Counted from the stretch's first letter, positions 33,556 through 41,822 are shown. The stretch: 44,405 nt of DNA from Caballeronia fortuita (GCF_001544835.2 NZ_FCNX02000027.1:1-44405), one strand, 5' to 3'. Notes: a model not told the origin generated them from the letters alone. Made by a program: numbers and translations.

Positions 33556-34310
33556 GCGAACGTGCGCTCGTCGGTGCGATCGAAATGCAGCGGCGTGACC
33601 GACACGCGGCCGGACGCGACCACCGCCGTTTCGCTGTCGGGCGAGTTCGGGCGCGGGCCGCGCTGAAACCGCAGCCAGTGATAATCGATGCCGCGCGGAT
33701 CGACGAGCGGCAGCACATCGATGCCTTCCACGAGTCCCACGCCTTGCCGCGTCACGGTGAGCGGACCGGCAGCCGATGCATCGCAGTCGGGGAAATTGAC
33801 GTTCAGGCACGTGGGCGCGTCATGCGAGATCGAAAGCAATGCGCGGATCACGCCCGGCGCGAGCGCCCGCGCCGTGTCCCAGCGCACGTTGTCGCGATCG
33901 GTGAAGGTCTGGCTGAGCGCGATCGACGGCAGGCCGAGCAGGAGGCCCGTCATCGCCGCGCCGACGGTGCCGGAGAACATCGTTTCGACGCCGAGATTCG
34001 CGCCACGGTTGATGCCGGAGAGCACGAGCGTCGGCGGCGCGTCTTTCATGATATGACGCGCGCCCATCACGACGCAGTCGCCGGGCGTACCTTGCACGCC
34101 GTAGCGGCGCTCGCCCTGACGCGAAACGCGCAGCGGCGAATGCAGGCTGATGGAATGCGACGTGCCGCTTTGATCGTGTTCGGGCGCGATGACCCAGACT
34201 TCGTGCGCGAGTTCGGCGGCGACCGCTTCGAGCACGGCGAGGCCGGGCGCGTCGATGCCGTCGTCGTTGGTGATGAGCACGCGTTGCACGATGGGTGAGA
34301 GGGCGGACAT
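33525..34310 (-). CDS. surE: 5'/3'-nucleotidase SurE family
   Basis: The 261-residue metal-dependent phosphatase acts on nucleoside monophosphates. Metal-binding aspartates are in VLITNDDGIDAPG (residues about 11-23), the serine loop in EHDQSGTSHSISLHSPLRV, and the metal asparagine in VLSGINRGANLG (about 95-106). TVGAAMTGLLLGLPSIALSQ and CLNVNFPD are further family segments. The usual beta-proteobacterial surE sits beside pcm and upstream of nlpD/rpoS. This copy has no such neighbours, so it may be a second paralogue (inference). Its last codons and stop fall in the 11-bp repeat array, so the C-terminus may vary between strains. A 10-bp repeat lies upstream. Confidence 0.9.
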   Translation of the reverse strand: MSALSPIVQRVLITNDDGIDAPGLAVLEAVAAELAHEVWVIAPEHDQSGTSHSISLHSPLRVSRQGERRYGVQGTPGDCVVMGARHIMKDAPPTLVLSGINRGANLGVETMFSGTVGAAMTGLLLGLPSIALSQTFTDRDNVRWDTARALAPGVIRALLSISHDAPTCLNVNFPDCDASAAGPLTVTRQGVGLVEGIDVLPLVDPRGIDYHWLRFQRGPRPNSPDSETAVVASGRVSVTPLHFDRTDERTFATLEAGLKRA

Positions 34311-34390
34311 CGCGAATCACTCCTTGGTCGATAGTGAAAAGATCGACCGATTATTACAGAGTTCGCGTTTCCGGGCGTCCGCTGCCCGTG

Positions 34391-34430
34391 AGCTTGCGAG
34401 ACCTTGCGAGACCTTGCGAGACCTTGCGAG
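34391..34430. repeat. 10-bp tandem repeat upstream of surE
   Basis: Four 10-bp units of the type ACCTTGCGAG (the first starting AGC). The array lies between the divergently placed end of the 80-aa gene (34444) and the surE start (34310), in the surE upstream region. Confidence 0.9.
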
Positions 34431-34443
34431 GCCCGACTAAACC

Positions 34444-34686
34444 TTACTTGACGCCGAGTCCGCGCAGCACCGCGTTGCCGTCCTCGGTGAGACGCACCTT
34501 CGGATTGCCGGCGTCCGGCGACACGATCTCGACATAGCCGTACTCCTGCAGCGAGGCGACATCGGGCGTAGCCGCCATGACATCGATAGGCGCGTGCAGC
34601 AGCAACAGCAACGTGGCGATCTCGTGATGGCTCAGAAGTTTCTTGATGGCCCGCACGGGTGCGGAGGCCGGACGGCGGAGGTTCAT
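34444..34686 (-). CDS. Small winged-helix-like hypothetical protein, 80 aa
   Basis: No family recognised with certainty. Pattern: a basic start (NLRRPASAPVRAIKKLL), a leucine-rich helix (HEIATLLLLLHAPIDV), a helix resembling an HTH second helix (PDVASLQEYGYVEIV), then PKVRLTEDGNAVLRGLG. The last part resembles the wing and final helix of a winged-helix domain (compare the L-T-x-x-G end of MarR/PadR proteins). It could be a minimal DNA-binding or adaptor protein; this is inference. AGGA precedes the ATG. No signal peptide. Confidence 0.6.
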   Translation of the reverse strand: MNLRRPASAPVRAIKKLLSHHEIATLLLLLHAPIDVMAATPDVASLQEYGYVEIVSPDAGNPKVRLTEDGNAVLRGLGVK

Positions 34687-34867
34687 AAGGATGTCCTCAG
34701 TTTTGCATGACGATGTGCGGCGCTTCTCGCATGACGCGTGTGCGCGACCCTTGATGTCGATGGAGTGCGGGCAGATTATCGGCCGACTCTTAGGCGAAAC
34801 TTAAAACGCGCGGCGCGGGGCGCGGCGAGTTGTTACACCCGATGTCACGCGGCAAGAGCGTTTCGAT

Positions 34868-35737
34868 TCAGAAGCGATAGTCGGGATTTTTCGGGTCGAA
34901 CGTCAGGTCGTCGAAGGCTTTTGCCTCGATACGCTCGAACACGACGCTTTCGAAAACTTCACCGTCGTTGTCGTAAGACTCCAGCGTGCGGAACAACGGC
35001 CGTTCCAGGTCCAGCCCGAGCACTTCCTTCTTTGCATAGAAAGCCGGTTGCCCTTCGGTCGTCTCATACGTGAGCGCGACGACGCGCAGTCCGTCGATCG
35101 TTTTCACCTCGATATTCGACGGCTTCGTGATGCCCGCTTCGGCGAACTTGCGTCCTTCGTCGATGAAGCGCTGCGTGATCGCATCGATTCCAAGTTCGCG
35201 GATCGAATGATTCGACTGCGCGCGGGCGAGCGCGCCATTCACCGATGCCCACATCGGCACGACGCCCAGAAAACCGCCGAGATGACCGTAGAGCTGATCG
35301 GGGCGTTTGGAATCGTCGTAGATCACTTCCTGGCCCGCGTGCGCGCCATCGGGCAGCCACTTCGCGTAGATGCGCAACGGCTCGCGCGTGACACGCACGA
35401 GCATGTGATCGTCGCGTTTGGGCCATTTTCCCTTGATACGTTCGCGCCGGCGCATCGTGAACTCGTACGATGCAAAATCGCCCGAGCCTGCCTGCAGATA
35501 GCGCGGCAGCGTGCGAGTGTCCAGTGTGCGGAAGAGGGCGACGAGTTGCGCGTCGTCGAGCTTCGTCAACGCGCCGCTCGCCGCCGACTGCGACAGCCAT
35601 TGCACCTGCTGCTCGACGCCAAGACTGCCGATGCGCGCGGCCTCATCGGCGGTATCGGCGTGTGCGCGCAAAGACGCGAGCACGAGACACAGAAGGCTCG
35701 CGCAAGCGAACCGCAAGCCAGAAGCCGCGCGCGGCAT
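34868..35737 (-). CDS. Secreted DUF1571-domain protein
   Basis: The 289-residue protein has an N-terminal signal peptide (hydrophobic FACASLLCLVLASL, cleavage near AHAD). A helical segment of about 60 residues follows, then the beta-rich DUF1571 domain from about 85: SYEFTMRRRERIKGKW, HMLVRVTREPLRIYAKWLPDG and GQEVIYDD, with a later YETTEGQPAFYAKKEVLG and a closing DDLTFDPKNPDYRF. Function is not established. The repeated beta strands around a curved sheet recall LolA-like envelope proteins, but I cannot verify this. It starts 15 bases after the acyl-CoA ligase stop, so it is probably the last gene of that lipid operon. Confidence 0.85.
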   Translation of the reverse strand: MPRAASGLRFACASLLCLVLASLRAHADTADEAARIGSLGVEQQVQWLSQSAASGALTKLDDAQLVALFRTLDTRTLPRYLQAGSGDFASYEFTMRRRERIKGKWPKRDDHMLVRVTREPLRIYAKWLPDGAHAGQEVIYDDSKRPDQLYGHLGGFLGVVPMWASVNGALARAQSNHSIRELGIDAITQRFIDEGRKFAEAGITKPSNIEVKTIDGLRVVALTYETTEGQPAFYAKKEVLGLDLERPLFRTLESYDNDGEVFESVVFERIEAKAFDDLTFDPKNPDYRF

Positions 35738-35752
35738 GTGTTTCTCCGTGAT

Positions 35753-37486
35753 TCAGTCTTGCGGTTTCGATCCGGTATCGCGCGATTCCCGCAATTCACG
35801 CCTGAGCACCTTGCCGATCGACGTGAGCGGCAGCGTGTCGCGAAACTCGACGAAAGCGGGCACCTTGTAGCCGGTCAGGTGTAAACGGGCAAACTTCAGC
35901 AGTTCTTCCACCGTGAGCGTGTCGTCGCGGCGCACGACGAATGCCTTCACGCGTTCGCCCGTCACCGGATCGGGCACGCCCACGGCCGCGACCGCGCGCA
36001 CTTTCGGATGCGCCGCGAGCACGTCTTCTATTTCGTTCGGGTACACGTTGAAGCCCGACACGATCATCATGTCCTTCTTGCGGTCGATGAGCCGGATGAT
36101 GCCGCGCGCATCCATCACGCCGATGTCGCCAGTCGCGAGCCAGCCGTTTGCGTCGATGGCTTGCGCCGTGTCCTCTGGGCGGTTCCAGTAGCCTTTCATC
36201 ACCTGCGGGCCTTGCACGCAGAGTTCGCCCGCTTCGCCGGCGTGCGCCCACGCGCCGTCCTCGCGGCGCAGGCGCACGCGTGTCGACGGCACCGGCACGC
36301 CGATGGTCCCATCGAAATCGCTTCGACCGTGCGTGTCGAGCGGCGTCGCGGCGACGAGCGGCGAACATTCAGTGAGACCGTAGCCTTCGACGAGCGTTCT
36401 GCCGGTCATCGCCCTGAAACGCTCGGCGATCACGCGCTGCGTCGCCATGCCGCCCGCCATCGCGAGCTTGAGCGAGGAGAAGTCGCGCGCGCGGAATGCC
36501 TCGTTGTCCATGAGCGCGCTGTAGAGCGTGTTGAGCGCGGTGATCGCCGTGAAGTTCTCGTGGCGCAGCGCGCGCATGAGTCCGTCGATATCGCGTGGAT
36601 TGACGATCAGCACGTTGCGCGCCCCGATCGCGAAAAACGCGAGCGCGTTCACCGTGAGCGAATAGATGTGATAGAGCGGCAGCGGCGTGACGATGATCTC
36701 CTCGCCCTCGACGAGCCGTCCGCCCGCCCACGCGAGCGCCTGCAGCAGATTGGCGATCACATTGCGATGCGTGAGCATCGCGCCTTTCGCGACGCCCGTC
36801 GTGCCGCCCGTGTACTGGATGAACGCGATGTCGCCATGCCCGATCCTCACCGGCTCGAACTTGCGCCGCGCGCCGCGCGCGAGCGCCTGCGGCAGGCGCA
36901 CGGCATCGGGCAGCGCATAGGCGGGCACCTGCTTCTTGACGTGGCGCAGGATAAGATCGATCGCGCGTCCTTTCAGGTTGAGCGCGTTGCCGAGCAGGTC
37001 GCCGAGCGCGGTCACGACGATATTGCGCACGCGCGTTCCCGGCTGCGCGTCCTGCACGGTCTTCGCGAAGTTCTCGAACACGACGACGGTCTGCGCGCCG
37101 CTGTCCTTCAGTTGATGACCGAGTTCGCGCACGGTGTAGAGCGGATTCACGTTGACGACGATCGCGCCCGCGAGCAGCGTGCCGAAAAGCGTGACCGGAT
37201 AGGCGAGCGTATTAGGCATCATCAGCGCGACGCGATCGCCGGGCTTCACGCCGACGCTCTGCAGATACGATGCGAACGCATGCGCCTTGCCGCCGAGCGT
37301 CGCGAACTTCATCTCCGAGCCGAGGCTCACGAACGCGACGCGATCGGTGAAGCGCGCGACGCAATCGTCGAAGAAATGCGCGAGCGAGCGATACCGCCCA
37401 GGATCGATCTCGCGCACGACATCGGGCGGATACGACGCGTACCAGATGCCGTCCGTCGCGTGCGGCGCTGCGTGTCCCGAAATCAT
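35753..37486 (-). CDS. Long-chain fatty acid-CoA ligase, FadD type
   Basis: The 577-residue AMP-forming acyl-CoA synthetase has the P-loop IQYTGGTTGVAKGAMLTHRN (about residues 200-220), the adenylate-binding GYGLTECSPLVA, and NGWLATGDIGVMDARG. The hinge and linker region is DRKKDMMIVSGFNVYPNEIE, and the C-terminal catalytic lysine is in LPLTSIGKVLRRELRE. It activates fatty acids to acyl-CoA with ATP. The frame continues upstream to 38002, but that part is antisense-quality sequence overlapping the thiolase gene. The ATG at 37486 with GGAGA upstream starts MISGHAAPHATDGIWYASYP, the normal N-terminus. It is 44 bases after the thiolase gene in the same operon. Confidence 0.93.
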   Translation of the reverse strand: MISGHAAPHATDGIWYASYPPDVVREIDPGRYRSLAHFFDDCVARFTDRVAFVSLGSEMKFATLGGKAHAFASYLQSVGVKPGDRVALMMPNTLAYPVTLFGTLLAGAIVVNVNPLYTVRELGHQLKDSGAQTVVVFENFAKTVQDAQPGTRVRNIVVTALGDLLGNALNLKGRAIDLILRHVKKQVPAYALPDAVRLPQALARGARRKFEPVRIGHGDIAFIQYTGGTTGVAKGAMLTHRNVIANLLQALAWAGGRLVEGEEIIVTPLPLYHIYSLTVNALAFFAIGARNVLIVNPRDIDGLMRALRHENFTAITALNTLYSALMDNEAFRARDFSSLKLAMAGGMATQRVIAERFRAMTGRTLVEGYGLTECSPLVAATPLDTHGRSDFDGTIGVPVPSTRVRLRREDGAWAHAGEAGELCVQGPQVMKGYWNRPEDTAQAIDANGWLATGDIGVMDARGIIRLIDRKKDMMIVSGFNVYPNEIEDVLAAHPKVRAVAAVGVPDPVTGERVKAFVVRRDDTLTVEELLKFARLHLTGYKVPAFVEFRDTLPLTSIGKVLRRELRESRDTGSKPQD

Positions 37487-37530
37487 GTGGTGTCTCCGCC
37501 GGCTGTTATTTTTATGCCGATGCTTCCCGC

Positions 37531-38838
37531 CTACCGCTCCAGTATCGCGACGACGCCCTGGCCGCCCGCCGCGCAAATCGATATCAATCCGCGCAACGGC
37601 TTGCCGTCGCTGCGTGCCGGCGCGTTCGCGAGCAGCTTCGCGAGCGTGCCGACGATGCGTCCGCCCGTTGCCGCGAATGGATGTCCCGCCGCGAGCGAGC
37701 TGCCGTATACATTGAGCCGCGCGCGGTCGATCGATCCGGGCGGCGCGTCGAGACCGAGCACGGTGCGGCAGTATTCGTAGTCTTCCCACGCCGCGAGCGT
37801 GCAGAGCACCTGCGCGGCGAACGCTTCGTGGATCTCGTAGAAATCGAAGTCCTGCAAGGTGAGGTGCGCGCGCTCGAGCATCGGCGGGATCGCGTGAACG
37901 GGCGCCATCAGAAGGCCTTCGCGCTTGTCGAAGTAATCGACGGCGGCAGTCGCGGAGAACGTCAGGAACGCCTGCACGGGCAGCCCGCGCTCGGACGCCC
38001 ATTGCTCGGAGGCGAGCAGCACCGCCGATGCGCCGTCGGTGAGCGGCGTCGAGTTGCCCGCGGTGAGCGTGCCCGCGTCGCGATCGAAGACGGGCGTCAG
38101 CGCCGATAGCCGGTCGAGCGAGATATCGGGGCGCAGCGTGTTGTCGCGCGCGAGGCCCTTGTACGGCGTCATCAGATCGTTGAAGAAGCCGCGTCCGTAC
38201 GCCGCCGCGAGCTTGCGATGACTCTCCTGCGCGAGCGCGTCCTGCGCCTCGCGCGCGATCTTCCAGCGCTTGGCCATCAGTTCGCAGTGCTCGCCCATCG
38301 ACAGACCGGTGCGCGGCTCCGCGTTGCGCGGCAGGAGCGGCCTGAAGAACATGCCGGGCCGCAGCTTCGCGAAGGCGCCCAGGCGCTGTCCCGGCGAACG
38401 TCCGCGATTCGCTTCCAGCAGAATCTGACGCATGCGCTCGTTCACCGCGATGGGCGCGTCCGACGCCGTATCGACGCCGCCCGCGATGCCCGCGTCGATC
38501 TGTCCGAGCGCGATCTTGTTGGCGACCAGAATCGCGGTTTCGAGGCCGGTGCCGCAGGCCTGCTGCACGTCATAGGCGGGCGTTTCCTTCGCGAGCGTCG
38601 TCGAGAGCGCGGCCTCGCGCGTCAGGTTGAAATCGCGCGAATGTTTGACGACCGCGCCTGCCGCCACCTCGCCGAGCCGCGCGCCGTGCAGATCGAAGCG
38701 ATCGACGAGCCCTTGCAGCGTGAAGCTCAGCATGTCCTGATTCGACGCGCTCGCGTAGGCCGTATTCGAGCGCGCGAACGGAATGCGGTTGCTGCCGATG
38801 ATCGCTACCCGCCGAACTTCGCGCCGCGCTTCGCTCAT
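37531..38838 (-). CDS. Thiolase (acetyl-CoA acyltransferase, FadI/FadA2-like)
   Basis: The 435-residue thiolase has the nucleophilic cysteine in DVQQACGTGLETA (about residue 100). The HEAF variant of the N-E-A-F loop is YEIHEAFAAQ, the histidine motif is GHPFAATGGRI, and the C-terminal cysteine motif is CAAGGQGVV. HEAF is typical of FadI/FadA2-type enzymes. It should cleave 3-ketoacyl-CoA (or condense acetyl-CoA). GGGAG lies upstream of the ATG at 38838. The upstream part of the frame to 39048 overlaps maoC and is not thiolase-like. Its start overlaps the maoC stop by 4 bases, so the two are translationally coupled. Confidence 0.93.
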   Translation of the reverse strand: MSEARREVRRVAIIGSNRIPFARSNTAYASASNQDMLSFTLQGLVDRFDLHGARLGEVAAGAVVKHSRDFNLTREAALSTTLAKETPAYDVQQACGTGLETAILVANKIALGQIDAGIAGGVDTASDAPIAVNERMRQILLEANRGRSPGQRLGAFAKLRPGMFFRPLLPRNAEPRTGLSMGEHCELMAKRWKIAREAQDALAQESHRKLAAAYGRGFFNDLMTPYKGLARDNTLRPDISLDRLSALTPVFDRDAGTLTAGNSTPLTDGASAVLLASEQWASERGLPVQAFLTFSATAAVDYFDKREGLLMAPVHAIPPMLERAHLTLQDFDFYEIHEAFAAQVLCTLAAWEDYEYCRTVLGLDAPPGSIDRARLNVYGSSLAAGHPFAATGGRIVGTLAKLLANAPARSDGKPLRGLISICAAGGQGVVAILER

Positions 38839-39743
38839 GGCAGCTCCCATTCGAAATGGCCACGCAGATGCGGCCGTGCGCCCGCGAGATCGCGCACTTC
38901 GAAAGCGCGCGTGACGGGCGAGGGCGCGGCGGTCCACAGCGTCGCGTCGCCGGGAATGTAGAGCGGCGTCTTGAAATCGCCGTGCGCTTGGGCCGACGCG
39001 AGCGACTTCACCGGATGCAGCGCCGCGAGCGTGCGCGCGAGCGTCCACATGCCGTGCGCGATCGCGCGCGGAAAGCCGAACGCTTTCGCGCTCAGCATGT
39101 GCAGATGGATCGGATTGAAATCGCCCGATGCCTTCGCGTAGTCGCGGCCGAGTTGCGGCGGAAGCTGCCAGCGCGCTTCACGCGCGAGAAGCAGCGCGCG
39201 GGCATCGGCGGCATCGGGCGCATCGGCGGTCTCGATTGCAGGTGCGGCGCTGCGCACGCCGCGCTTCAAATACACGCTGTCGCCGTCCCACACCGCCTCG
39301 CCGCGCCGGTAGATGCGCGTATGCAGCGCGAACGCCTGTCCTTTCTGATGCGGCATCAGCGGTCCGCATTCGACTTCGATGCGCAAATCCTGCCCTGCCG
39401 CGAGCGGACGGCGCAGCCGCACGCTGTTCGACAGATGCACGACGCCGAGCGCGGACCACGGAAACGACGGATCGGTGAGCATCATCAGATGCAGCGGAAA
39501 CGCGAGCACGTGCGGAAACGTGAGCGGCACGCCGTGTTCGGGGATGAACCCGCACACGCGCGCATAACGCCCGACCTGTTCCGCGTCGAGCCTCACGCTC
39601 GGGCGCACGAGCCGCAGCGCGGGCAATTCGGGCGCGCGCGCACGCCGGAACAGCGCGGGCAGCGCGCGGCCATAGAGCTTCGCGGGCGGCGGCAGCGTAT
39701 CGATGACGACGGTGCGGGCGCGCGGCATGGTCGGTGCGTGCAT
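38835..39743 (-). CDS. MaoC-family dehydratase, double hotdog (HtdX-like)
   Basis: The 302-residue protein has a degenerate N-terminal hotdog half (RYARVCGFIPEHGVPLTFPH). The active C-terminal half carries hydratase-2 motif YAKASGDFNPIHLHMLSAKA with GFPRAIAHGMWTLA, holding the catalytic Asp/His pair (about residues 210-217). It should hydrate 2-enoyl-CoA or dehydrate (3R)-hydroxyacyl-CoA or -ACP. I chose the ATG at 39743 (MHAPTMPRA) with GAGGAGA upstream; the frame extension to 39836 overlaps the fabG gene. It starts 14 bases after the fabG stop and overlaps the thiolase start. Confidence 0.92.
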   Translation of the reverse strand: MHAPTMPRARTVVIDTLPPPAKLYGRALPALFRRARAPELPALRLVRPSVRLDAEQVGRYARVCGFIPEHGVPLTFPHVLAFPLHLMMLTDPSFPWSALGVVHLSNSVRLRRPLAAGQDLRIEVECGPLMPHQKGQAFALHTRIYRRGEAVWDGDSVYLKRGVRSAAPAIETADAPDAADARALLLAREARWQLPPQLGRDYAKASGDFNPIHLHMLSAKAFGFPRAIAHGMWTLARTLAALHPVKSLASAQAHGDFKTPLYIPGDATLWTAAPSPVTRAFEVRDLAGARPHLRGHFEWELP

Positions 39744-39757
39744 CGCGTTCTGTCTCC

Positions 39758-41185
39758 TCACGCGCCGATCAGGCTCTGACCGCACACGCGCACCACGTTG
39801 CCCGTGATGCCCGCGCTGCCGGGACTCGCGAGCCACGCGACGGTCTCCCCGACATCGACGGGCAAGCCGCCTTGTCCCATCGAATTGAGCCGTCTGCCGG
39901 CCTCGCGCACGCCGAACGGCATGCGCGCGGTCATATGCGTTTCGATGAAGCCCGGCGCGACGGCATTGATCGTGATGCCGCGCGCGCGCAGTAACGGCGC
40001 CATCGCGTGCACGCGGCCGATCACGCCGGCTTTCGATGTCGCGTAATTGGTCTGTCCGCGATTGCCCGCGATGCCGCTGATCGACGACACCGCGACGATG
40101 CGCCCGTTCTCGCGCAGCACGTTTTGCGCGAGCAGCACGTCGTCGATGCGTTCCTGCGCGAGCAGATTGATGTCGATGACGCTATCCCACATGTCGGCGC
40201 TCATGCGCGCGATGGTCTTGTCGCGGGTGATGCCCGCGTTGTGCACGACGATATCGATGCCGCCCGCGGCCGCCAGCGCCGCCGCGATTTCGACGGGCGC
40301 TTCGGATGCGGCGATATCCACGACGAGCGCAGCGTGCGCGCCGCCCGACGGCGACGCGTCTTCGATGGCGAGCATGGTCTGATCGAGCGCGTCGCGGGCG
40401 GCGTCGATATCGAGCCCGGTGACGATCGCGCCGTGTTCGGCCAGCACCGCCGCGATCGATGCGCCGATGCCGCGCGCCGCGCCCGTCACGAGCGCGCGCT
40501 TGCCCGCGAGCGGTCTAGCCCAGCTTTCGGGCGGCGTGGCGGGCGCATCGATCGAAACGGCCTGGCCCGACACATACGCCGAGCGCGGCGAGAGAAAAAA
40601 GCGCAGCGCCGACTCGATGTGCGCGCCGTCGGCCACGCGCAGCAGATTCGACGTGATGCCGTTGCGCGCTTCCTTGCCGAGCGAGCGGACCATGCCTTCG
40701 AGCGCGTGCTGCGCGGTCGCCGCCGGCACGCTCGCGCGCGTGGCGGGTACACGCCCGAGCACGACGATGCGCCCGTTCTTCGCGAGCGAGCGCAGCGCGT
40801 CGTGAAAGAAGGCGTAGAGCGAACGGAGTTGTCCGCTTTCGACGATGCCGGTGGCATCGAAGATCAGCGCCTGTACGCGGTCGTTCGCTGATGCGTCGCG
40901 CGCGCGCGGCTCGAAGCGGCCGCTCATCGCGCCGTGCCGAGCGGCGACGGGTAGCCAGCCGGACGCGCTCTCGTGCGCGATGCCGGTCATGCCGATGGCG
41001 GACAGCACGGCCATCAGGTCATCGAACAGCGCGGGCGACGGCCCCGCGCCGATCGCGGCCATGCCGCTGAATTCGGCCCGGTCCGCGCGATGGCGGCGCA
41101 GCACTTCCGGACGCGGGAGGCCCAGCGAGCGAGCGATGCTCGTGCCGAAGGGCGAATTGACGAAGTCGAGATAGCGGTCTTTCAT
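39758..41185 (-). CDS. High-molecular-weight FabG-type 3-oxoacyl reductase (FabG4-like)
   Basis: The 475-residue protein has two Rossmann units. The first (about 1-210) is degenerate: no intact G-x-x-x-G-x-G, but recognisable strands such as ALIFDATGI and GRIVVLGR. The second is a full SDR: cofactor loop ALVTGAARGIGASIA (about 232), HNAGITRDKTIARM, catalytic serine in VSSISGIAG, and Y-x-x-x-K in TNYATSKAGVIGR. Such proteins (mycobacterial FabG4) reduce 3-oxoacyl-CoA/ACP with NAD(H). The neighbours maoC and thiolase supply the next steps of a fatty-acyl elongation or degradation cycle. No clear Shine-Dalgarno before the ATG at 41185. Confidence 0.92.
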   Translation of the reverse strand: MKDRYLDFVNSPFGTSIARSLGLPRPEVLRRHRADRAEFSGMAAIGAGPSPALFDDLMAVLSAIGMTGIAHESASGWLPVAARHGAMSGRFEPRARDASANDRVQALIFDATGIVESGQLRSLYAFFHDALRSLAKNGRIVVLGRVPATRASVPAATAQHALEGMVRSLGKEARNGITSNLLRVADGAHIESALRFFLSPRSAYVSGQAVSIDAPATPPESWARPLAGKRALVTGAARGIGASIAAVLAEHGAIVTGLDIDAARDALDQTMLAIEDASPSGGAHAALVVDIAASEAPVEIAAALAAAGGIDIVVHNAGITRDKTIARMSADMWDSVIDINLLAQERIDDVLLAQNVLRENGRIVAVSSISGIAGNRGQTNYATSKAGVIGRVHAMAPLLRARGITINAVAPGFIETHMTARMPFGVREAGRRLNSMGQGGLPVDVGETVAWLASPGSAGITGNVVRVCGQSLIGA

Positions 41186-41241
41186 CGATTGGCGATCGGT
41201 CGTCGGGCGCGCGCCGCGCTGCCGTTGGCCTGGACACGTTC

Positions 41242-41466
41242 TCAGGCAATCATTTCGGGCAGTTGCCGCGCGAGCGCCGCGCTGCGCTTTTGCAATGCTT
41301 CGAGGATACCGAAGTCTGCGGAAAAATCATCGACTTTCACCGCTCCGCGCGCGTGCGCGGCCCATTCGGGGGCAGCCGCCGCTCGTTTTCGTCGCTGAGA
41401 CCGCGCTTGCATGATCGCGAGAGCGCCTCCCAGCAAGAACCAGGCGATCACGTAAAGGGCGGGCAT
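41242..41466 (-). CDS. Small membrane-anchored hypothetical protein, 74 aa
   Basis: The protein starts MPALYVIAWFLLGGALAIMQ, one N-terminal transmembrane helix, followed by a basic stop-transfer (ARSQRRKRAAA). A short soluble region ends FGILEALQKRSAALARQLPEM. I chose ATG 41466 because GGAGG lies 8 bases upstream; the frame continues to 41586 without a ribosome-binding site. It precedes the fabG-type gene by 56 bases and may lead the lipid operon. Family unknown; a small regulator or anchor of a membrane-associated lipid enzyme is possible (inference). Confidence 0.6.
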   Translation of the reverse strand: MPALYVIAWFLLGGALAIMQARSQRRKRAAAAPEWAAHARGAVKVDDFSADFGILEALQKRSAALARQLPEMIA

Positions 41467-41685
41467 CACGGCCTCCGGTACTCGCTTGCGGGAAGCACAC
41501 ACCATGCCACATAAGACGAAAACGAGTCGCCGTCCGATTAGAAGAGTCATTCGGACGACGTTGGCTTTAGGATGTGTCCACTTCAAAAATCCAATATTCG
41601 GGAGCTATGCTTTTCATTCGTGTTAGCAGTGAGAAAATCGAATGATTAGTTTTTTTAGCTAAACGAAATAACGGGGAGAATTTTC

Positions 41686-41713
41686 TTGATGCCCCGCATG
41701 AGCGGGGCATCAA
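41686..41713 (-). terminator. 12-bp perfect hairpin
   Basis: TTGATGCCCCGC/GCGGGGCATCAA with loop ATGA. On the minus strand it contains the stop of the small frame 41710-41814 and is followed by GAAAATT, so a terminator for minus-strand transcription is plausible. Confidence 0.5.
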
Positions 41714-41814
41714 AGGCGCTGTGGATCGATCTTCGCGGGATGCGCCACAGCAAAGTCATGCCGGAACGCTTCCGGTGTGACCACCTGCCACGCGTACGGT
41801 GGCCATTGGAGCAT
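41710..41814 (-). pseudogene. Possible small gene or gene remnant, 34 codons
   Basis: The minus-strand frame starts at ATG 41814 (MLQWPPYAWQVVTPEAFRHD) and ends in the hairpin (AVAHPAKIDPQRL, stop at 41710-41712). The composition looks protein-like, rich in Trp, Tyr, Phe, Asp and Pro rather than the Arg/Ala shadows seen elsewhere. An in-frame stop lies 12 codons upstream of the ATG, antisense to the next gene. It may be the C-terminal remnant of a lost gene or a true micro-protein. No family recognised. Confidence 0.3.
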
Positions 41815-41822
41815 ATTCGGAA

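Larger units (their letters stand above)
41467..41822. other. A/T-richer divergent spacer, 356 bp
   Basis: Clearly less GC-rich than the rest of the window, especially 41580-41690. It contains the inverted repeat CGTCCGA (41531-41537)/TCGGACG (41551-41557), the palindrome TTTAGCTAAA (41654-41663), a 12-bp-stem hairpin (41686-41713) and a possible 34-codon minus-strand frame (41710-41814). It probably holds the divergent promoters of the lipid operon and of the coupled pair. Confidence 0.6.
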
